Source of the DNA: Mesorhizobium sp. RMAD-H1
GTDB taxonomy: Bacteria; Pseudomonadota; Alphaproteobacteria; Rhizobiales; Rhizobiaceae
NCBI RefSeq assembly: GCF_014191375.1
Contig: NZ_JACHWN010000004.1
Location: 310,001 to 374,000, forward strand
DNA length: 64,000 nucleotides
Direction: 5' to 3'
Part shown: positions 20,257-29,797 of the stretch, in pieces
Layout of the letters: every line of letters starts with the position of its first letter
Position numbering within the stretch: the first letter of the stretch is position 1
Made by a program: the position numbers and the translations under genes
Notes under the pieces: model-generated
The model's database searches: none
The model's input: the letters and a program-made list of their open reading frames with translations, nothing else
What the model was told of the DNA's origin: nothing

Positions 20257-21189
20257 ATGTCGCTGCGCGTCATCTTCATGGGCACGCCGGATTTCTCCGT
20301 GCCGGTGCTGACTGCGCTCATCGGCCAGGGCCATGAGATCGCGGCGGTCTATTCGCAGCCGCCCCGCCCCGCCGGCCGGCGCGGGCTGGAACTGACCAAA
20401 TCCCCCGTGCATGAGAAGGCCGAGGAGTTCGGCATCGAGGTGCGCACGCCGAAGAGCCTGAAAAGCGCGGAGGAACAGGAGGCGTTCCACGCGCTTCAGG
20501 CCGATGTGGCGGTGGTCGTCGCCTATGGGCTCCTGCTGCCGCGCGCCATTCTCGAAGGCACGCGGCTCGGCTGCTATAACGGCCATGCTTCCCTGCTCCC
20601 GCGCTGGCGCGGCGCCGCGCCCATCCAGCGCGCCATCATGGCCGGCGACCGCGAGAGCGGCATGATGATCATGAAGATGGATGAAGGGCTCGATACCGGC
20701 CCCGTCGCCATGGTCGAAAGGATAACGATCACGCCCGACATGACGGCTGGCGAATTGCACGACCGCCTCAGCCAGATCGGCGCCGACCTGATGGTGCGCG
20801 CCATGGCCGCGCTCGAGCGCGACAGCCTGACCCTGACGCCGCAGGCGGAGGAGGGCGCCACCTATGCCGCCAAGATCGACAAGGCGGAAACGCGCATCGA
20901 CTGGACGGGTCGCGCGCAGGACATCCACAACCGCATCCGCGGCCTCTCGCCGTTTCCCGGTGCGTGGTGCGAGATGGAGATCGGCGGCAAGCCTGAGCGG
21001 ATAAAATTATTGAAATCGATTCTGGCGGAAGGGTCGGGCGGCTCTCCCGGAACGATCCTTCCAGGCGACGGGCTCACGATCGCCTGTGGTGAAGACGCGG
21101 TGAAGCTGACATTGCTGCAAAAGGCCGGCGGCAAGCCTCTCCTCGCCGCGGATTTTCTGCGCGGAGCGCCGGTAACGCGGGTTTTCTGA
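20257..21189 (+). CDS. fmt: Methionyl-tRNA formyltransferase
   Basis: Transfers a formyl group from 10-formyl-tetrahydrofolate to initiator Met-tRNA. The 310-residue protein begins [18 protein letters not shown] and carries the formyltransferase core with [20 protein letters not shown] (catalytic Asn and His) and [11 protein letters not shown] (catalytic Asp), plus the C-terminal tRNA-binding domain. It starts 11 bases after def. A family B repeat follows at once, then truA on the same strand. Confidence 0.97.
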   Translation: MSLRVIFMGTPDFSVPVLTALIGQGHEIAAVYSQPPRPAGRRGLELTKSPVHEKAEEFGIEVRTPKSLKSAEEQEAFHALQADVAVVVAYGLLLPRAILEGTRLGCYNGHASLLPRWRGAAPIQRAIMAGDRESGMMIMKMDEGLDTGPVAMVERITITPDMTAGELHDRLSQIGADLMVRAMAALERDSLTLTPQAEEGATYAAKIDKAETRIDWTGRAQDIHNRIRGLSPFPGAWCEMEIGGKPERIKLLKSILAEGSGGSPGTILPGDGLTIACGEDAVKLTLLQKAGGKPLLAADFLRGAPVTRVF

Positions 21190-21211
21190 TGCGTACGGCT
21201 TTTCGACCTGT

Positions 21212-21372
21212 CACCCCCCTCTGCCCTGTCGGGCATCTCCCCCTCAAGGGGGGAGACTGGCTGACACAACCCACGACATTCATCCTGCAACGTTCGCGAT
21301 TGATGCCGCACATTGATGAAGGCGTAATCTCCACCCTTGAGGGGGAGATGGCCGAGAGCCCAGAGGGGGGTG
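21212..21372. repeat. Intergenic repeat family B, copy 2
   Basis: A 161-base element with ends CACCCCCCTCTGCCCT and CCCAGAGGGGGGTG and inner blocks CTCCCCCTCAAGGGGGGAGA and CTTGAGGGGGAGAT. It lies between fmt and truA, ending 33 bases before the truA start, so any hairpin would be in the truA leader. Confidence 0.88.
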
Positions 21373-21405
21373 CTGGCGCAACGCTTCCCCTGGGATGGCA
21401 CTAAC

Positions 21406-22218
21406 ATGCCGCGCTACAAGCTCACCATCGAATATGACGGCACGCCCTATGCCGGCTGGCAGCGCCAGGAGAACGGCCATACGGTGCAGGCCGCGATCGA
21501 GCAGGCGATCGGAAAGTTCTGCGGTGAGGACGTCGCGCTCGGTGCCGCCGGGCGCACCGACGCGGGCGTCCATGCGCTGGCGCAGGTGGCCCATGTCGAC
21601 CTGACGAAGGACTGGGGCGCGGCCAAGGTGCGCGATGCGCTGAACGCCCATCTGGTGATGGCGGACGAACGCGTGGTCATCCTCAATGTCGAGCGCGTGC
21701 CGGAGAGCTTCGATGCGCGGTTCTCGGCCACGGCGCGTCATTATCTCTACCGCATCGTCAACCGCCGCCCGCCCATTGCCATCGAGATGAACCGCGCCTG
21801 GTGGGTATCGAAACCGCTCGATGTGGAGGCGATGCATGCGGCCGCGCAGCGGCTCCTCGGCAAGCATGATTTCACCACCTTCCGCGCTTCGCAATGCCAG
21901 GCGAAAAGCCCGGTCAAGACGCTCGACCGGCTGGATGTCACACGCAATGGCGAACTGGTCGAAATCCGCGCCTCGGCGCGCTCCTTCCTGCATAACCAGG
22001 TGCGCTCGCTCGCCGGCAGCATGATGGAGGTCGGCGTCGGCCGCTGGACGGGCGATGATCTCGTCGCGGCGCTTGAGGCGCGCGACCGCGCGGCATGCGG
22101 GCAGGTCGCGCCGCCCTACGGTCTGTATTTGATTGGGGTGGATTACGAGTTGGTCCAATGCTCCCCTTCGTCATCCTCGGGCTTCTCCCGAGGATCTACT
22201 ACGCGTGCAATTTCATAA
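21406..22218 (+). CDS. truA: tRNA pseudouridine(38-40) synthase
   Basis: Makes pseudouridine at positions 38-40 of the tRNA anticodon arm. The protein starts [20 protein letters not shown] and has the catalytic motif GRTDAGVHA (Asp), followed by [12 protein letters not shown]. Family members normally end near GLYLxxVDY; here that point is reached at 22146 and the frame then runs on for 23 more residues ([13 protein letters not shown] and on) into a family C repeat before its stop, for 270 residues in total. The extension looks acquired from the repeat and is unlikely to matter for catalysis. Confidence 0.95.
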   Translation: MPRYKLTIEYDGTPYAGWQRQENGHTVQAAIEQAIGKFCGEDVALGAAGRTDAGVHALAQVAHVDLTKDWGAAKVRDALNAHLVMADERVVILNVERVPESFDARFSATARHYLYRIVNRRPPIAIEMNRAWWVSKPLDVEAMHAAAQRLLGKHDFTTFRASQCQAKSPVKTLDRLDVTRNGELVEIRASARSFLHNQVRSLAGSMMEVGVGRWTGDDLVAALEARDRAACGQVAPPYGLYLIGVDYELVQCSPSSSSGFSRGSTTRAIS

Positions 22219-22286
22219 CCCCTCACCAGCCACGATTTTGTAACGGCAAGGTCGGCAGATCCTCGGGACAAGCCCGAGGATGACGG
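22169..22286. repeat. Inverted-repeat element family C, copy 1
   Basis: Left arm CGTCATCCTCGGGCTTCTCC and right arm GGACAAGCCCGAGGATGACG are nearly perfect complements about 75 bases apart. The left arm lies inside the end of the truA frame. Similar CGTCAT-ended elements lie at 32219-32365 and 37840-37894. Confidence 0.85.
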
Positions 22287-22294
22287 TGTGGTAT

Positions 22295-22918
22295 TCAGCG
22301 ATGCAGCAGCGTGTTGTCCGCCGGGCCGGGATAATCGATGCCGAGCAGGTGCTGGAGCATGATGGTGATGAAGATCGACCCGATGAAGAGCACGACATAG
22401 AAGGGCAGCGCGAATGTATGCGGCCTTTGCAGCGCCACCTGCGTCAGCCGGTAGGAAAAGACGATCGACAGCCCGAACAGCATGATCGAGATCAGCGCCA
22501 TGATTTCGTTCGATATCGGGAGGAACAGCCGTATCAGCGTCGCTGGGACGAACAGCCAGGCGATCAGCGCCGTGCCCCAGTTGGAGGCGATCACATAGGG
22601 CGCGAAGCGCCGCGAGATGCCGATGCGCTTGGCGAGGAGCCCGAGCGCCACGATCGGCAGCACCCATGAGATCATGTCGACCATGGCGGTGCGGATGACG
22701 ATGCTGAGGCGCAGGGCCGCCTCGTCGTCGCCGCGGGCGAGATCGGCCGCATAGGCGACCCAGCCGGCAAAAAGCGGCGGTATCGCCACCACCATCGCGA
22801 AGAAGGATTGCCAGAAGCCCTCCGCCGATATGTCGAGATGGACGAGGCCGTCCGGCCGGCCCCGCATCATGCGCCAGCTTCCGTAGAGATAGCGATGGAT
22901 GTCATCGAGCGTCGGCAT
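22295..22918 (-). CDS. Uncharacterised membrane protein next to dapE
   Basis: A 207-residue protein with a soluble N-terminus (MPTLDDIHRYLYGSWRMMRG) followed by about five hydrophobic helices, including FFAMVVAIPPLFAGWVAYAA and FALPFYVVLFIGSIFITIML. No catalytic motif is seen and I do not recognise a named family beyond a loose likeness to Yip1-type membrane proteins. Its start lies eight bases after the dapE stop on the same strand, so it is probably cotranscribed with dapE, but nothing ties it to lysine synthesis. Confidence 0.72.
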   Translation of the reverse strand: MPTLDDIHRYLYGSWRMMRGRPDGLVHLDISAEGFWQSFFAMVVAIPPLFAGWVAYAADLARGDDEAALRLSIVIRTAMVDMISWVLPIVALGLLAKRIGISRRFAPYVIASNWGTALIAWLFVPATLIRLFLPISNEIMALISIMLFGLSIVFSYRLTQVALQRPHTFALPFYVVLFIGSIFITIMLQHLLGIDYPGPADNTLLHR

Positions 22919-22926
22919 GGATCATC

Positions 22927-24114
22927 TCATGCGAAGAAATCGGCCAGGAAACGTTGGTAGATTCTGGTCAGCATTTCCAGATCGGACAATGCGGCACGTT
23001 CGTCGACCATGTGCATGGTCTGCCCCACCAGCCCGAATTCCACCACCGGACAATAATCCTTGATAAAACGGGCATCCGACGTGCCGCCCGAGGTGGAAAG
23101 CTGGGGCTTTCTGCCGGTGACGGCCTCGATCGAGGCGCTGAGCGTGCCGATCAGCTTGTCGTCGCGGGTGAGAAAGGCCGGGCTCGGCCTGTCGCGCCAG
23201 AGAAGCTCGTAATTGATCGGCGTTTCACGTCCCGGCCGCAGCTTGGTTGTCGCCGCCGCGCGATCGAGGCGATTGTGGATTTCCGCCATGATCGTCTCTT
23301 CGCTCCAGCTGTCGTTGAAGCGGATGTTGAACGATGCCGTCGCCTTTGCCGGGATGACATTGGTCGCCGGATTGCCGACATCGATGGTCGTCACCTCGAG
23401 ATTGCTCGGCTGGAAATCCTGCGTGCCCTCGTCAAGGAGCGGGTCGAGCAGGCCCTCGACGAGAGTGACGAGACCGCGCACCGGATTTTCCGCCAGATGC
23501 GGATAGGCGGCATGTCCTTGCACGCCATGCACGACAATGGTGCCGGACACCGAGCCGCGCCGGCCGATCTTGATCATGTCGCCCAGCCGTTCCGGATTGG
23601 TCGGCTCGCCGACGATTGCGGCATCCCAGCGCTCGCCCCTGGCCTTGGCCCATTCGAGCAGCTTCACCGTCCCGTTGATCGCCGGACCCTCTTCGTCACC
23701 GGTGATGAGAAAGGAGATGCTGCCCTTGAGCGGCCCATGCTCGGCTGAATGGCGGGCGACGGCTGCCGCAAAACAGGCGATGCCGCCTTTCATGTCGACG
23801 GCGCCGCGCCCGTAGATTTCGCCATTGTCGATCGTGGCCGAGAAGGGCGGATGCTTCCAGGCGCTTTCGTCGCCCGGCGGCACGACATCGGTATGGCCGG
23901 CGAACATCAGATGCGGCCCGTCGCCGGAAAGCCTGGCGTAGAGATTCTCGATATCGGGCGTGCCGCTCTCCGAAAAGACCGGCCGTTCGATGGAAAAGCC
24001 GAGCGGTTTCAGCATGTTGGCAAGCGCGGTCAGCGCGCCGCCTTCGGCCGGCGTCACCGAGGGGCAGCGGATGAGCGCGGCGAGATTTTCGGCAGGATCG
24101 AGGGGCAATGTCAT
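22927..24114 (-). CDS. dapE: Succinyl-diaminopimelate desuccinylase
   Basis: Zinc peptidase of the M20 family that hydrolyses succinyl-diaminopimelate in the succinylase branch of lysine and peptidoglycan synthesis. The 395-residue protein shows the metal motifs [11 protein letters not shown] (His, Asp), [10 protein letters not shown] and [12 protein letters not shown] (catalytic Glu pair), the dimerisation domain and a C-terminal [11 protein letters not shown]. The ATG at 24114 gives family length; upstream frame has no ribosome site. dapD, the preceding enzyme, is 2 kb away on the same strand, separated by plus-strand genes. Confidence 0.95.
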   Translation of the reverse strand: MTLPLDPAENLAALIRCPSVTPAEGGALTALANMLKPLGFSIERPVFSESGTPDIENLYARLSGDGPHLMFAGHTDVVPPGDESAWKHPPFSATIDNGEIYGRGAVDMKGGIACFAAAVARHSAEHGPLKGSISFLITGDEEGPAINGTVKLLEWAKARGERWDAAIVGEPTNPERLGDMIKIGRRGSVSGTIVVHGVQGHAAYPHLAENPVRGLVTLVEGLLDPLLDEGTQDFQPSNLEVTTIDVGNPATNVIPAKATASFNIRFNDSWSEETIMAEIHNRLDRAAATTKLRPGRETPINYELLWRDRPSPAFLTRDDKLIGTLSASIEAVTGRKPQLSTSGGTSDARFIKDYCPVVEFGLVGQTMHMVDERAALSDLEMLTRIYQRFLADFFA

Positions 24115-24332
24115 GGCTTGATCGTCATTACAGGAGTTGCAAGAAGGCTGCACCAGCTATTTTCATCGGGCCGCGGAAAAGGGCTGTCCGCCGCCATGTT
24201 CGTATCACCGAGGTATGAACCGACATATAAATTTAACTTGACCTCACCGTGATCGGCATCGTTAGTTAACGGGACATTGCCGAAGAGCCCGGGAAACGGG
24301 CCATGTTTGATAACGGTAAAGGGGAACCAGCG

Positions 24333-24917
24333 ATGCGCAAATTTGCGGTCGTGGCGTGTATGGCGACTGTGCTCGCCGGCTCAGTGGGTATTGCCGAAGC
24401 GGCGCAGCGTCTTGCCGCCGGCGGTCTGACCAGCATTCCTTATGGCCACATGGAATTCTGCCAGCGCACTCGCGGCCAGTGCGGGGCGCACCGGGTTTTG
24501 CCGCCCATCGCGTTGACGCAGGCGAACTGGAAAAAGATCGAGCGGATCAACCGGTTGGTCAATGCCACCATCAAGCCCAAGTCGGATCTCGAGGTCTACG
24601 GGAAGCGCGATTACTGGACCATACCGACCAACGGCATGGGCGATTGCGAGGATTATGTGCTCATGAAGCGGGCGAAGCTGCTTGCCTCAGGTTTCGGCGC
24701 ATCGCAATTGCTGATCACCATGGTGCGAAACAGGGGCGAGGCCCATATCGTTCTCACCGTCAGGACGGACCGGGGCGATTATGTCCTCGACAATCTGCGT
24801 GATGATATCCGGCCGGTGGAAGGCACCGGCTATTATTATGTGAAGATGCAGGCGCCGAACCACTCCGGCCGCTGGATCGCCATATCCGGCCGGGCTGCCG
24901 AGATCGCGTCGAATTGA
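24333..24917 (+). CDS. Transglutaminase-like cysteine peptidase (BTLCP), secreted
   Basis: A 194-residue exported protein of the bacterial transglutaminase-like cysteine protease family (DUF920), common in rhizobia. It opens with a signal peptide (MRKFAVVACMATVLAGSVGI, cut near AEAA). The catalytic set is visible: Cys in MGDCEDYVLMKR, His in AHIVLTVRTDRGDYVLDN, with the Asp in the same stretch. The ATG at 24333 follows AAAGGGGA. A TTGACC with a 17-base gap to GTTAGT (24238-24266) is a possible promoter. LapG relatives cut surface adhesins, but this protein's substrate is unknown. Confidence 0.9.
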   Translation: MRKFAVVACMATVLAGSVGIAEAAQRLAAGGLTSIPYGHMEFCQRTRGQCGAHRVLPPIALTQANWKKIERINRLVNATIKPKSDLEVYGKRDYWTIPTNGMGDCEDYVLMKRAKLLASGFGASQLLITMVRNRGEAHIVLTVRTDRGDYVLDNLRDDIRPVEGTGYYYVKMQAPNHSGRWIAISGRAAEIASN

Positions 24918-25258
24918 AGGCCACGGTGATTGTCATCCGGCTGTCATGAAAATCGGGCATGTAGCCGATCGTTCTCGATTATTGAACGCTACATTAGAAC
25001 ACACTGTTCAGGGCAGCCGAACAATGCTAGCCGAATAACGATCCCGTGAGGACGTAAGAAAATAATAAATACTTGATTTTTAATAACATTTTTTTCGAAT
25101 AGTAAGACGGTCACGGAATTTCAAGAGCACAAATCCGTGAGCGGTTGAACAATTTCGTTATTGGAATTCCCCGCCATTGTCTCCCATCTGAGCTGCATCG
25201 AAACGGCGATTCCTCCCACAAAGCCAGCCGTTCCGAAAAAAGTTCAAGGAGATAGAAC
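24918..25258. other. AT-rich non-coding region with a hairpin
   Basis: About 340 bases without a gene, much richer in A and T than its surroundings, including a run near 25065-25095. A stem-loop at 25111-25141 pairs TCACGGA with TCCGTGA, extended by ATTT/AAAT with one bulge. The segment is the upstream region of the small secreted protein genes, whose first start has an AAGGAGATAG ribosome site, so it likely holds their promoter. Confidence 0.55.
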
Positions 25259-25489
25259 ATGAAGAAGATTGCACTCGCTGTTGCCGCCCTTTCGCTGAGC
25301 GCCGGCGCTGCTTTCGCCGAGAACCCGAATGTCAGCACGCCTGCCGATCTCTATGCGAACGACAGGACGCCTGCCGTCACGCAGAAGGTCGACTATGCTG
25401 CGCCGGCTTCGATCGGCAAGTCCGTGGTCGATCAGACCAACCCGGCCGCAAACCGCTTCGGCGATGCGTCCCCTGCCAACCAGCAGTAA
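25259..25489 (+). CDS. Small secreted protein, tandem paralogue 1
   Basis: A 76-residue protein with a clear Sec signal peptide: MKKIALAVAALSLSAGAAFA, cut before ENPN. The mature part (about 56 residues) has no cysteines, is rich in Asn, Asp, Ala and Pro, and carries the blocks TPADLYANDRTP, KVDYA and NPAANRFGDASPAN. The next gene shares all these blocks. This resembles the short periplasmic DUF680-like proteins of rhizobia, but that is a loose assignment and no function is known. A strong AAGGAGATAG ribosome site suggests high expression. Confidence 0.8.
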   Translation: MKKIALAVAALSLSAGAAFAENPNVSTPADLYANDRTPAVTQKVDYAAPASIGKSVVDQTNPAANRFGDASPANQQ

Positions 25490-25589
25490 TCGATAAAAGT
25501 GCTATCTCCCCGGCGGATGGCGGGCAACGCTTCAATCTCTTTGCGTGGAAGCGACCGCCATCCAATGGGGCGATGAAAGGAAGATGAAA

Positions 25590-25832
25590 ATGAAGAAGAT
25601 CGTTCTTGCTGCCGCCGCCCTCGCTCTGAGCGCCGGCGCCGCCTTTGCCGAAAACCCGAATTTCGGCATCCCCGCCGACCTCTATGCCAACGACCATACG
25701 CCGTCCGCGCATAGCCGCGTCGACTATACGCCGACCGCGACCATTCGCCAGAAGGCGCCCGAGACCACCGTCAACGCCACCAATCCGGCGGCCCACCGCT
25801 TCGGCGATGCCTCCCCGGCAAACGGCGAGTAA
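25590..25832 (+). CDS. Small secreted protein, tandem paralogue 2
   Basis: An 80-residue paralogue of the gene 100 bases upstream: the signal peptide MKKIVLAAAALALSAGAAFA and cleavage before ENPN are nearly identical, and the blocks IPADLYANDHTP, RVDYT and NPAAHRFGDASPAN recur. It has a short insertion (QKAPETTVNA) in the middle. The ATG at 25590 has AAAGGA at good spacing; an ATG six bases earlier is too close to it. The rho-independent terminator at 25900-25934 ends the pair. Function unknown. Confidence 0.8.
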   Translation: MKKIVLAAAALALSAGAAFAENPNFGIPADLYANDHTPSAHSRVDYTPTATIRQKAPETTVNATNPAAHRFGDASPANGE

Positions 25833-25899
25833 GGTCTGAGGCGGCAGGCAGGCCGTTCTCCAGTCCGGCTGCCCGCAACCGCCTTGGAATTGGTACCGA

Positions 25900-25934
25900 A
25901 AAGCGGCGAAGCTCGGCTTCGCCGCTTTCTTTTT
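25900..25934 (+). terminator. Strong rho-independent terminator
   Basis: A perfect 13-base-pair stem, AAAGCGGCGAAGC with GCTTCGCCGCTTT, closes a TCG loop and is followed by CTTTTT. It ends the transcript of the two tandem secreted protein genes. Confidence 0.92.
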
Positions 25935-25980
25935 GGGCCCGGGTTCCGAGTTAACCTTGATAGGAAACGCTGGCGGGACA

Positions 25981-26142
25981 GCGCCCCCCTCTGCCCTGCC
26001 GGGGCATCTCTCCCGCATGGGGGAGATTGGCTGTCATTGATAACGGCGTTATTTCTTGCAGCGCTGGCGGTTGGCGAAAGCAGAACTCATAAGCAATCTC
26101 CCCCCTTGCGGGGGAGATGGGCGGCAGCCCAGAGGGGGGCGC
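25981..26142. repeat. Intergenic repeat family B, copy 3
   Basis: A 162-base element with ends GCGCCCCCCTCTGCCCTGCC and GCCCAGAGGGGGGCGC, inner blocks CATGGGGGAGATTGG and CCCCCTTGCGGGGGAGAT. It lies just beyond the terminator and before the convergent dapD 3' end. Confidence 0.88.
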
Positions 26143-26179
26143 CTGGTGATTCCGTTAGAACAAAAGCCGTTCTAGATGT

Positions 26180-27034
26180 TCAATCTCGCAGCAGCTCGTT
26201 GATGGACGTCTTCGAGCGGGTCTTTTCGTCGACGCGCTTGACGATCACGGCGCAGTAGAGGTTCGGGCCCGGCTCGCCATTCGGCAGCGGCTTGCCCGGC
26301 ATGGTGCCGGCGACGACGACGGAATAGGGCGGCACCTCGCCATAGAAGACTTCACCCGTGGCGCGGTCGACGATCTTGGTCGATTTGCCGATGAACACGC
26401 CCATGCCCAGTACCGAGCCTTCGCGCACGATGCAGCCCTCGACCACCTCCGAGCGCGCGCCGATGAAGCAATTGTCCTCGATGATCGTAGGACCCGCCTG
26501 CATCGGCTCCAGCACGCCGCCGATGCCGACGCCGCCGGAGAGGTGGACATGCTTGCCGATCTGCGCGCAGGAGCCGACCGTCGCCCAGGTATCGACCATG
26601 GTGCCTTCGTCGACATAGGCGCCGAGATTGACGAAGGAGGGCATCAGGACGGCGTTGGGGGCGATATAGGCCGAGCGGCGCACGACGCAATTGGGCACGG
26701 CGCGGAAGCCCGCCTTCTCGAATTCATGCGCGCTCCAGCCGTCGAATTTCGAGGGCACCTTGTCCCACCACACGGACTGGCCCGGACCGCCCTTGATGAT
26801 CTCCATCGGATTGAGGCGGAAGGAGAGGAGCACGGCCTTCTTCAGCCATTGGTGGACATGCCAGTTGCCGTCTGCGCCTTTTTCTGCGACACGGGCTTCG
26901 CCGCGGTCGAGGGCGGTCAGTGCATGTTCGACGGCGTCGCGCACTTCGCCGCGTGTATGCACATTGACGCCGTCACGTTCGTCGAAGGCCTTGTCGATGA
27001 TCTTTTCAAGGCTGGCAAGGTCTGGCTTGGACAT
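26180..27034 (-). CDS. dapD: Tetrahydrodipicolinate N-succinyltransferase
   Basis: Transfers succinyl from succinyl-CoA to tetrahydrodipicolinate, the entry to the succinylase branch of lysine synthesis. The 284-residue protein has an N-terminal helical domain, then a left-handed beta-helix built from hexapeptide repeats ([34 protein letters not shown]) and ends with the substrate loop. Length is typical. It sits opposite the LOG-family gene with divergent starts 208 bases apart, and on the strand of dapE. Confidence 0.96.
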   Translation of the reverse strand: MSKPDLASLEKIIDKAFDERDGVNVHTRGEVRDAVEHALTALDRGEARVAEKGADGNWHVHQWLKKAVLLSFRLNPMEIIKGGPGQSVWWDKVPSKFDGWSAHEFEKAGFRAVPNCVVRRSAYIAPNAVLMPSFVNLGAYVDEGTMVDTWATVGSCAQIGKHVHLSGGVGIGGVLEPMQAGPTIIEDNCFIGARSEVVEGCIVREGSVLGMGVFIGKSTKIVDRATGEVFYGEVPPYSVVVAGTMPGKPLPNGEPGPNLYCAVIVKRVDEKTRSKTSINELLRD

Positions 27035-27242
27035 CGGGAAATGGCTCCTAAACGGGCTGTTGACGATCCGCCGGCTAAGCTCCGTATCCTGACCGGCGGC
27101 GCGGCTTTTGCGGAAAATGGTCTAAGGCTGATAAGCGAAGGCGGCAGGGGGGTCAATCGCAGGAGCGATTCTATATATCCGGGATGCGGCAAACCGGTCG
27201 AATTGGCCAGGTTTGACGGAATGGCAATGGAGTAGAAAAAGC

Positions 27243-28082
27243 ATGGATCCGATGGAAAAGAACGGCTGGACGCCATTTCCCCATTCAGGCGAAGCCGTCA
27301 GGCAGGCCGAGACGGTGCCGGATACGCCGCAGACCCGCGCGCCGGCCTACAAGCTTGCCTTCACCGACCAGGATTTCCTCACCCGCCGTGAGCTGCGCCC
27401 GGTTCGTCTCCAGCTCGAGCTTCTGAAGCCGGAGATGATCTTCGAGGACCGCGGCATCAAGTCGACCGTCGTCCTCTTCGGCGGCGCCCGCATTCCGGAG
27501 CCGGGCGGCGAGGCATGGGCGGCCAAGAACGAGACGCAGAAGAAGAACCTCGAGGCCAATTCCCGCTATTACGAGGAGGCGCGCAAATTCGCGCGCCTGT
27601 GCTCGCAATATTCGGCCACGACCTACTATCGCGAATTCGTCATCGTCACCGGCGGCGGCCCCGGCGTCATGGAGGCGGGCAATCGCGGCGCCACCGATGT
27701 CGGCGCGCCGACCATCGGGCTCAACATCGTGCTGCCGCACGAGCAGGCGCCCAATGCCTATGTGACGCCCGACCTCTGCTTCAACTTCCACTACTTTGCC
27801 ATCCGCAAGATGCATTTCCTGATGCGCGCCAAGGCCTTTGCCGTATTCCCCGGCGGCTTCGGCACCATGGACGAGCTCTTCGAGACGATGACGCTGATCC
27901 AGACCGGCCGCATGGAGCGCGTGCCGCTCCTGATGTTCGGCAAGGAATTCTGGACGAAGGCGATCAATATCGAATATCTGGCCGAGCAGGGCACGATCTC
28001 GCCCGCCGATGTGGAACTCCTCACCTTCGTCGACACCGCCGAGGAGGCATGGGAGAAGATCAGGACCTTCTACAAGCTCTGA
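27243..28082 (+). CDS. LOG family nucleotide phosphoribohydrolase-like protein
   Basis: A 279-residue Rossmann-like protein of the TIGR00730/LOG type, often called lysine decarboxylase in older annotations. The defining motifs are GGGPGVMEAGNRGA and PGGFGTMDELFE, the ribose-phosphate and catalytic site of enzymes that release free bases such as cytokinins from nucleoside monophosphates. An N-terminal extension of about 80 residues places it in the longer bacterial subgroup. The ATG at 27243 follows GGAG. Its last 13 bases overlap the convergent DUF817 gene. Physiological substrate not known. Confidence 0.88.
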   Translation: MDPMEKNGWTPFPHSGEAVRQAETVPDTPQTRAPAYKLAFTDQDFLTRRELRPVRLQLELLKPEMIFEDRGIKSTVVLFGGARIPEPGGEAWAAKNETQKKNLEANSRYYEEARKFARLCSQYSATTYYREFVIVTGGGPGVMEAGNRGATDVGAPTIGLNIVLPHEQAPNAYVTPDLCFNFHYFAIRKMHFLMRAKAFAVFPGGFGTMDELFETMTLIQTGRMERVPLLMFGKEFWTKAINIEYLAEQGTISPADVELLTFVDTAEEAWEKIRTFYKL

Positions 28083-28963
28083 CCGCGCGCGCCCGCTTCC
28101 TTCTCGTCATCGAGCGGACGTGGCGGGTGCACCCATGTCACCAGCACGACGGAAATGATCATCAGGAGATACCAGGAGCCGAGTTTCGAGAGCGAAACCG
28201 GCGTCCAATGCGTCGCCTGGCCGGGATAGAGCCAGGCTCGCGACCAGGTGCCGATATTCTCTGCGAACCAGATGAACAGCGCCACCAAGAGGAAGGCGAC
28301 GAGCAGCGGCATGCGGTGGCGGAAGCGGAAGACGCGATAGTGCATCACCGTCGGCCAGTAGAGGAGGGCGGTGAAGGCGAAGAGCGCCAGCCGCACGTCC
28401 GGCAGATAGTGATGGGCGAAGAAATTGATATAGATCGCCACCGCCAGAAGCGCGGTCGCCCGGAAGGGCGGATAGCGGTTGAGGCGGATGTCGAAGATGC
28501 GGTTGATGCGCGCCATGTAGGAGCCGACCGCCGCATACATGAAGCCCGAGAAGAGCGGCACGCCGCCGATGCGCAGCAGATTATGTTCAGGATATATCCA
28601 TGACCCGGCATGGGTCTTGAAGATCTCCATCACCGTGCCGACGACATGGAAGATCAGGATGACCTTGGCTTCCCCGATGGTTTCGAGCTTGAAGATCAGC
28701 ATGCCGAGCTGGATGACGAGCGCTGCGACGAACAGGAAATCGTAGCGCGCCAGCGGCATGGCATCGCTCCAGATGAACTTCGTCGCGATGATGAGGCCGA
28801 GCATCGCGCCGCCGAAAAGGCATGCCCAGGCCTGCTTGAGCCCGAACACCAGGAATTCGACCAGCGCGCCCGAGAGCCCGTGGCGCGGCATCCGGTCGAG
28901 CAGCACATGCGCCGTCGCATCGATGCGCGCCTCGACGGATGTGAACCGCTTCTGGGCCTGCAA
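28070..28963 (-). CDS. DUF817 family membrane protein
   Basis: A 297-residue integral membrane protein with about eight helices. The conserved stretch MEIFKTHAGSWIYPEHNLLRI and the pattern IYINFFAHHYLPDVR match the DUF817 family, whose function is unknown. The likely start is a TTG at 28963, immediately after the TAA stop of the HAD nucleotidase gene; no ATG exists in the first 24 codons, so translation probably depends on the upstream gene. The 3' end overlaps the LOG gene by 13 bases. Confidence 0.82.
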   Translation of the reverse strand: MQAQKRFTSVEARIDATAHVLLDRMPRHGLSGALVEFLVFGLKQAWACLFGGAMLGLIIATKFIWSDAMPLARYDFLFVAALVIQLGMLIFKLETIGEAKVILIFHVVGTVMEIFKTHAGSWIYPEHNLLRIGGVPLFSGFMYAAVGSYMARINRIFDIRLNRYPPFRATALLAVAIYINFFAHHYLPDVRLALFAFTALLYWPTVMHYRVFRFRHRMPLLVAFLLVALFIWFAENIGTWSRAWLYPGQATHWTPVSLSKLGSWYLLMIISVVLVTWVHPPRPLDDEKEAGARGQSL

Positions 28964-29674
28964 TTATGCGGCCTTTTCCGGCAGGATGCTTTCCAGGAAT
29001 TGTGCCAGATTGTCGGTGACGTAGTCCACCTGGTCGGTATATTCCGGATCGCTTTCCCAGATTTCCGAGAAGGTGGGCTCGAAATTCCTCGGCACGATCA
29101 GCACGGTCTTCATGCCGAGCGCCTTCGGCACGACGAGGTTGCGCGCCAGATCCTCGAACATCACCGCATGGCGGCTGTCGACCCGGTGCAGGCCGAGGAA
29201 CTTGTCATAGGTCTCGCGCGCCGGCTTCGGCGTCAGGTCCGCGGCGACGATATCGAAAATGTCGTCGAAATGGTCGAGGATGCCCAACTGCCGCGCCGAG
29301 CGCTCGGCGTGACCGCGATTGCCGTTGGTGAAGATGAACTTGCGCCCCGGCAGCCGCTTGATCGCCTCGCCGAGCGCCGGATCGGGCGCGAGCCAGGAAT
29401 AGTCGATGTCGTGCACCTTTTCCAGGAAGTCGTCCGTATCGATCTGGTAGCGCTCCATCAGCCCTTTCAGCGTGGTGCCGTATTCCTGGTAGAACTGCTT
29501 CTGCACCTTGCGCGCCTCCTCGCGCGGCAATTGCAGGAGCTGCGCGACATAGCTCGTCATCTTCACATCGATCTGCGAGAACAGGTTCGACGCATGCGGA
29601 TAGAGCGTATTGTCGAGATCGAAGACCCAGTCGGTGATATCGGCGAATGCTTGGGGCTGCAGCGTATTGGTCAT
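28964..29674 (-). CDS. Pyrimidine 5'-nucleotidase, HAD superfamily
   Basis: A 236-residue haloacid dehalogenase-fold phosphatase. Motif I is VFDLDNTLYPHA with the nucleophilic Asp pair, motif II FTNGNRGHAE, and motif III contains the Lys in PKPARETYDKFL before motif IV AVMFEDLARNL. This is the SDT1/PPM1-like pyrimidine nucleotidase subfamily that dephosphorylates UMP and CMP. The ATG at 29674 gives the normal length. argB lies upstream on the same strand with a hairpin between. Confidence 0.9.
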   Translation of the reverse strand: MTNTLQPQAFADITDWVFDLDNTLYPHASNLFSQIDVKMTSYVAQLLQLPREEARKVQKQFYQEYGTTLKGLMERYQIDTDDFLEKVHDIDYSWLAPDPALGEAIKRLPGRKFIFTNGNRGHAERSARQLGILDHFDDIFDIVAADLTPKPARETYDKFLGLHRVDSRHAVMFEDLARNLVVPKALGMKTVLIVPRNFEPTFSEIWESDPEYTDQVDYVTDNLAQFLESILPEKAA

Positions 29675-29727
29675 GGCATTCTTATGCCATGAATCGCGGC
29701 AAATGCCAGTGGCGGAGAGGAATGAGG

Positions 29728-29787
29728 TAGTGAACAGCGAGATAGTAAGTTGGGGTTTTCTACTCACTATCTCACTGCTCACTATCT
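29728..29787. repeat. Imperfect hairpin between argB and the HAD gene
   Basis: TAGTGAACAGCGAGATAGTA on the left pairs imperfectly with TACTCACTATCTCACTGCTC on the right. The right arm itself contains a direct repeat of CTCACTATCTCAC/GCTCACTATCTCAC. It lies ten bases past the argB stop and could end or process that transcript. Confidence 0.6.
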
Positions 29788-29797
29788 CACTATGGAA

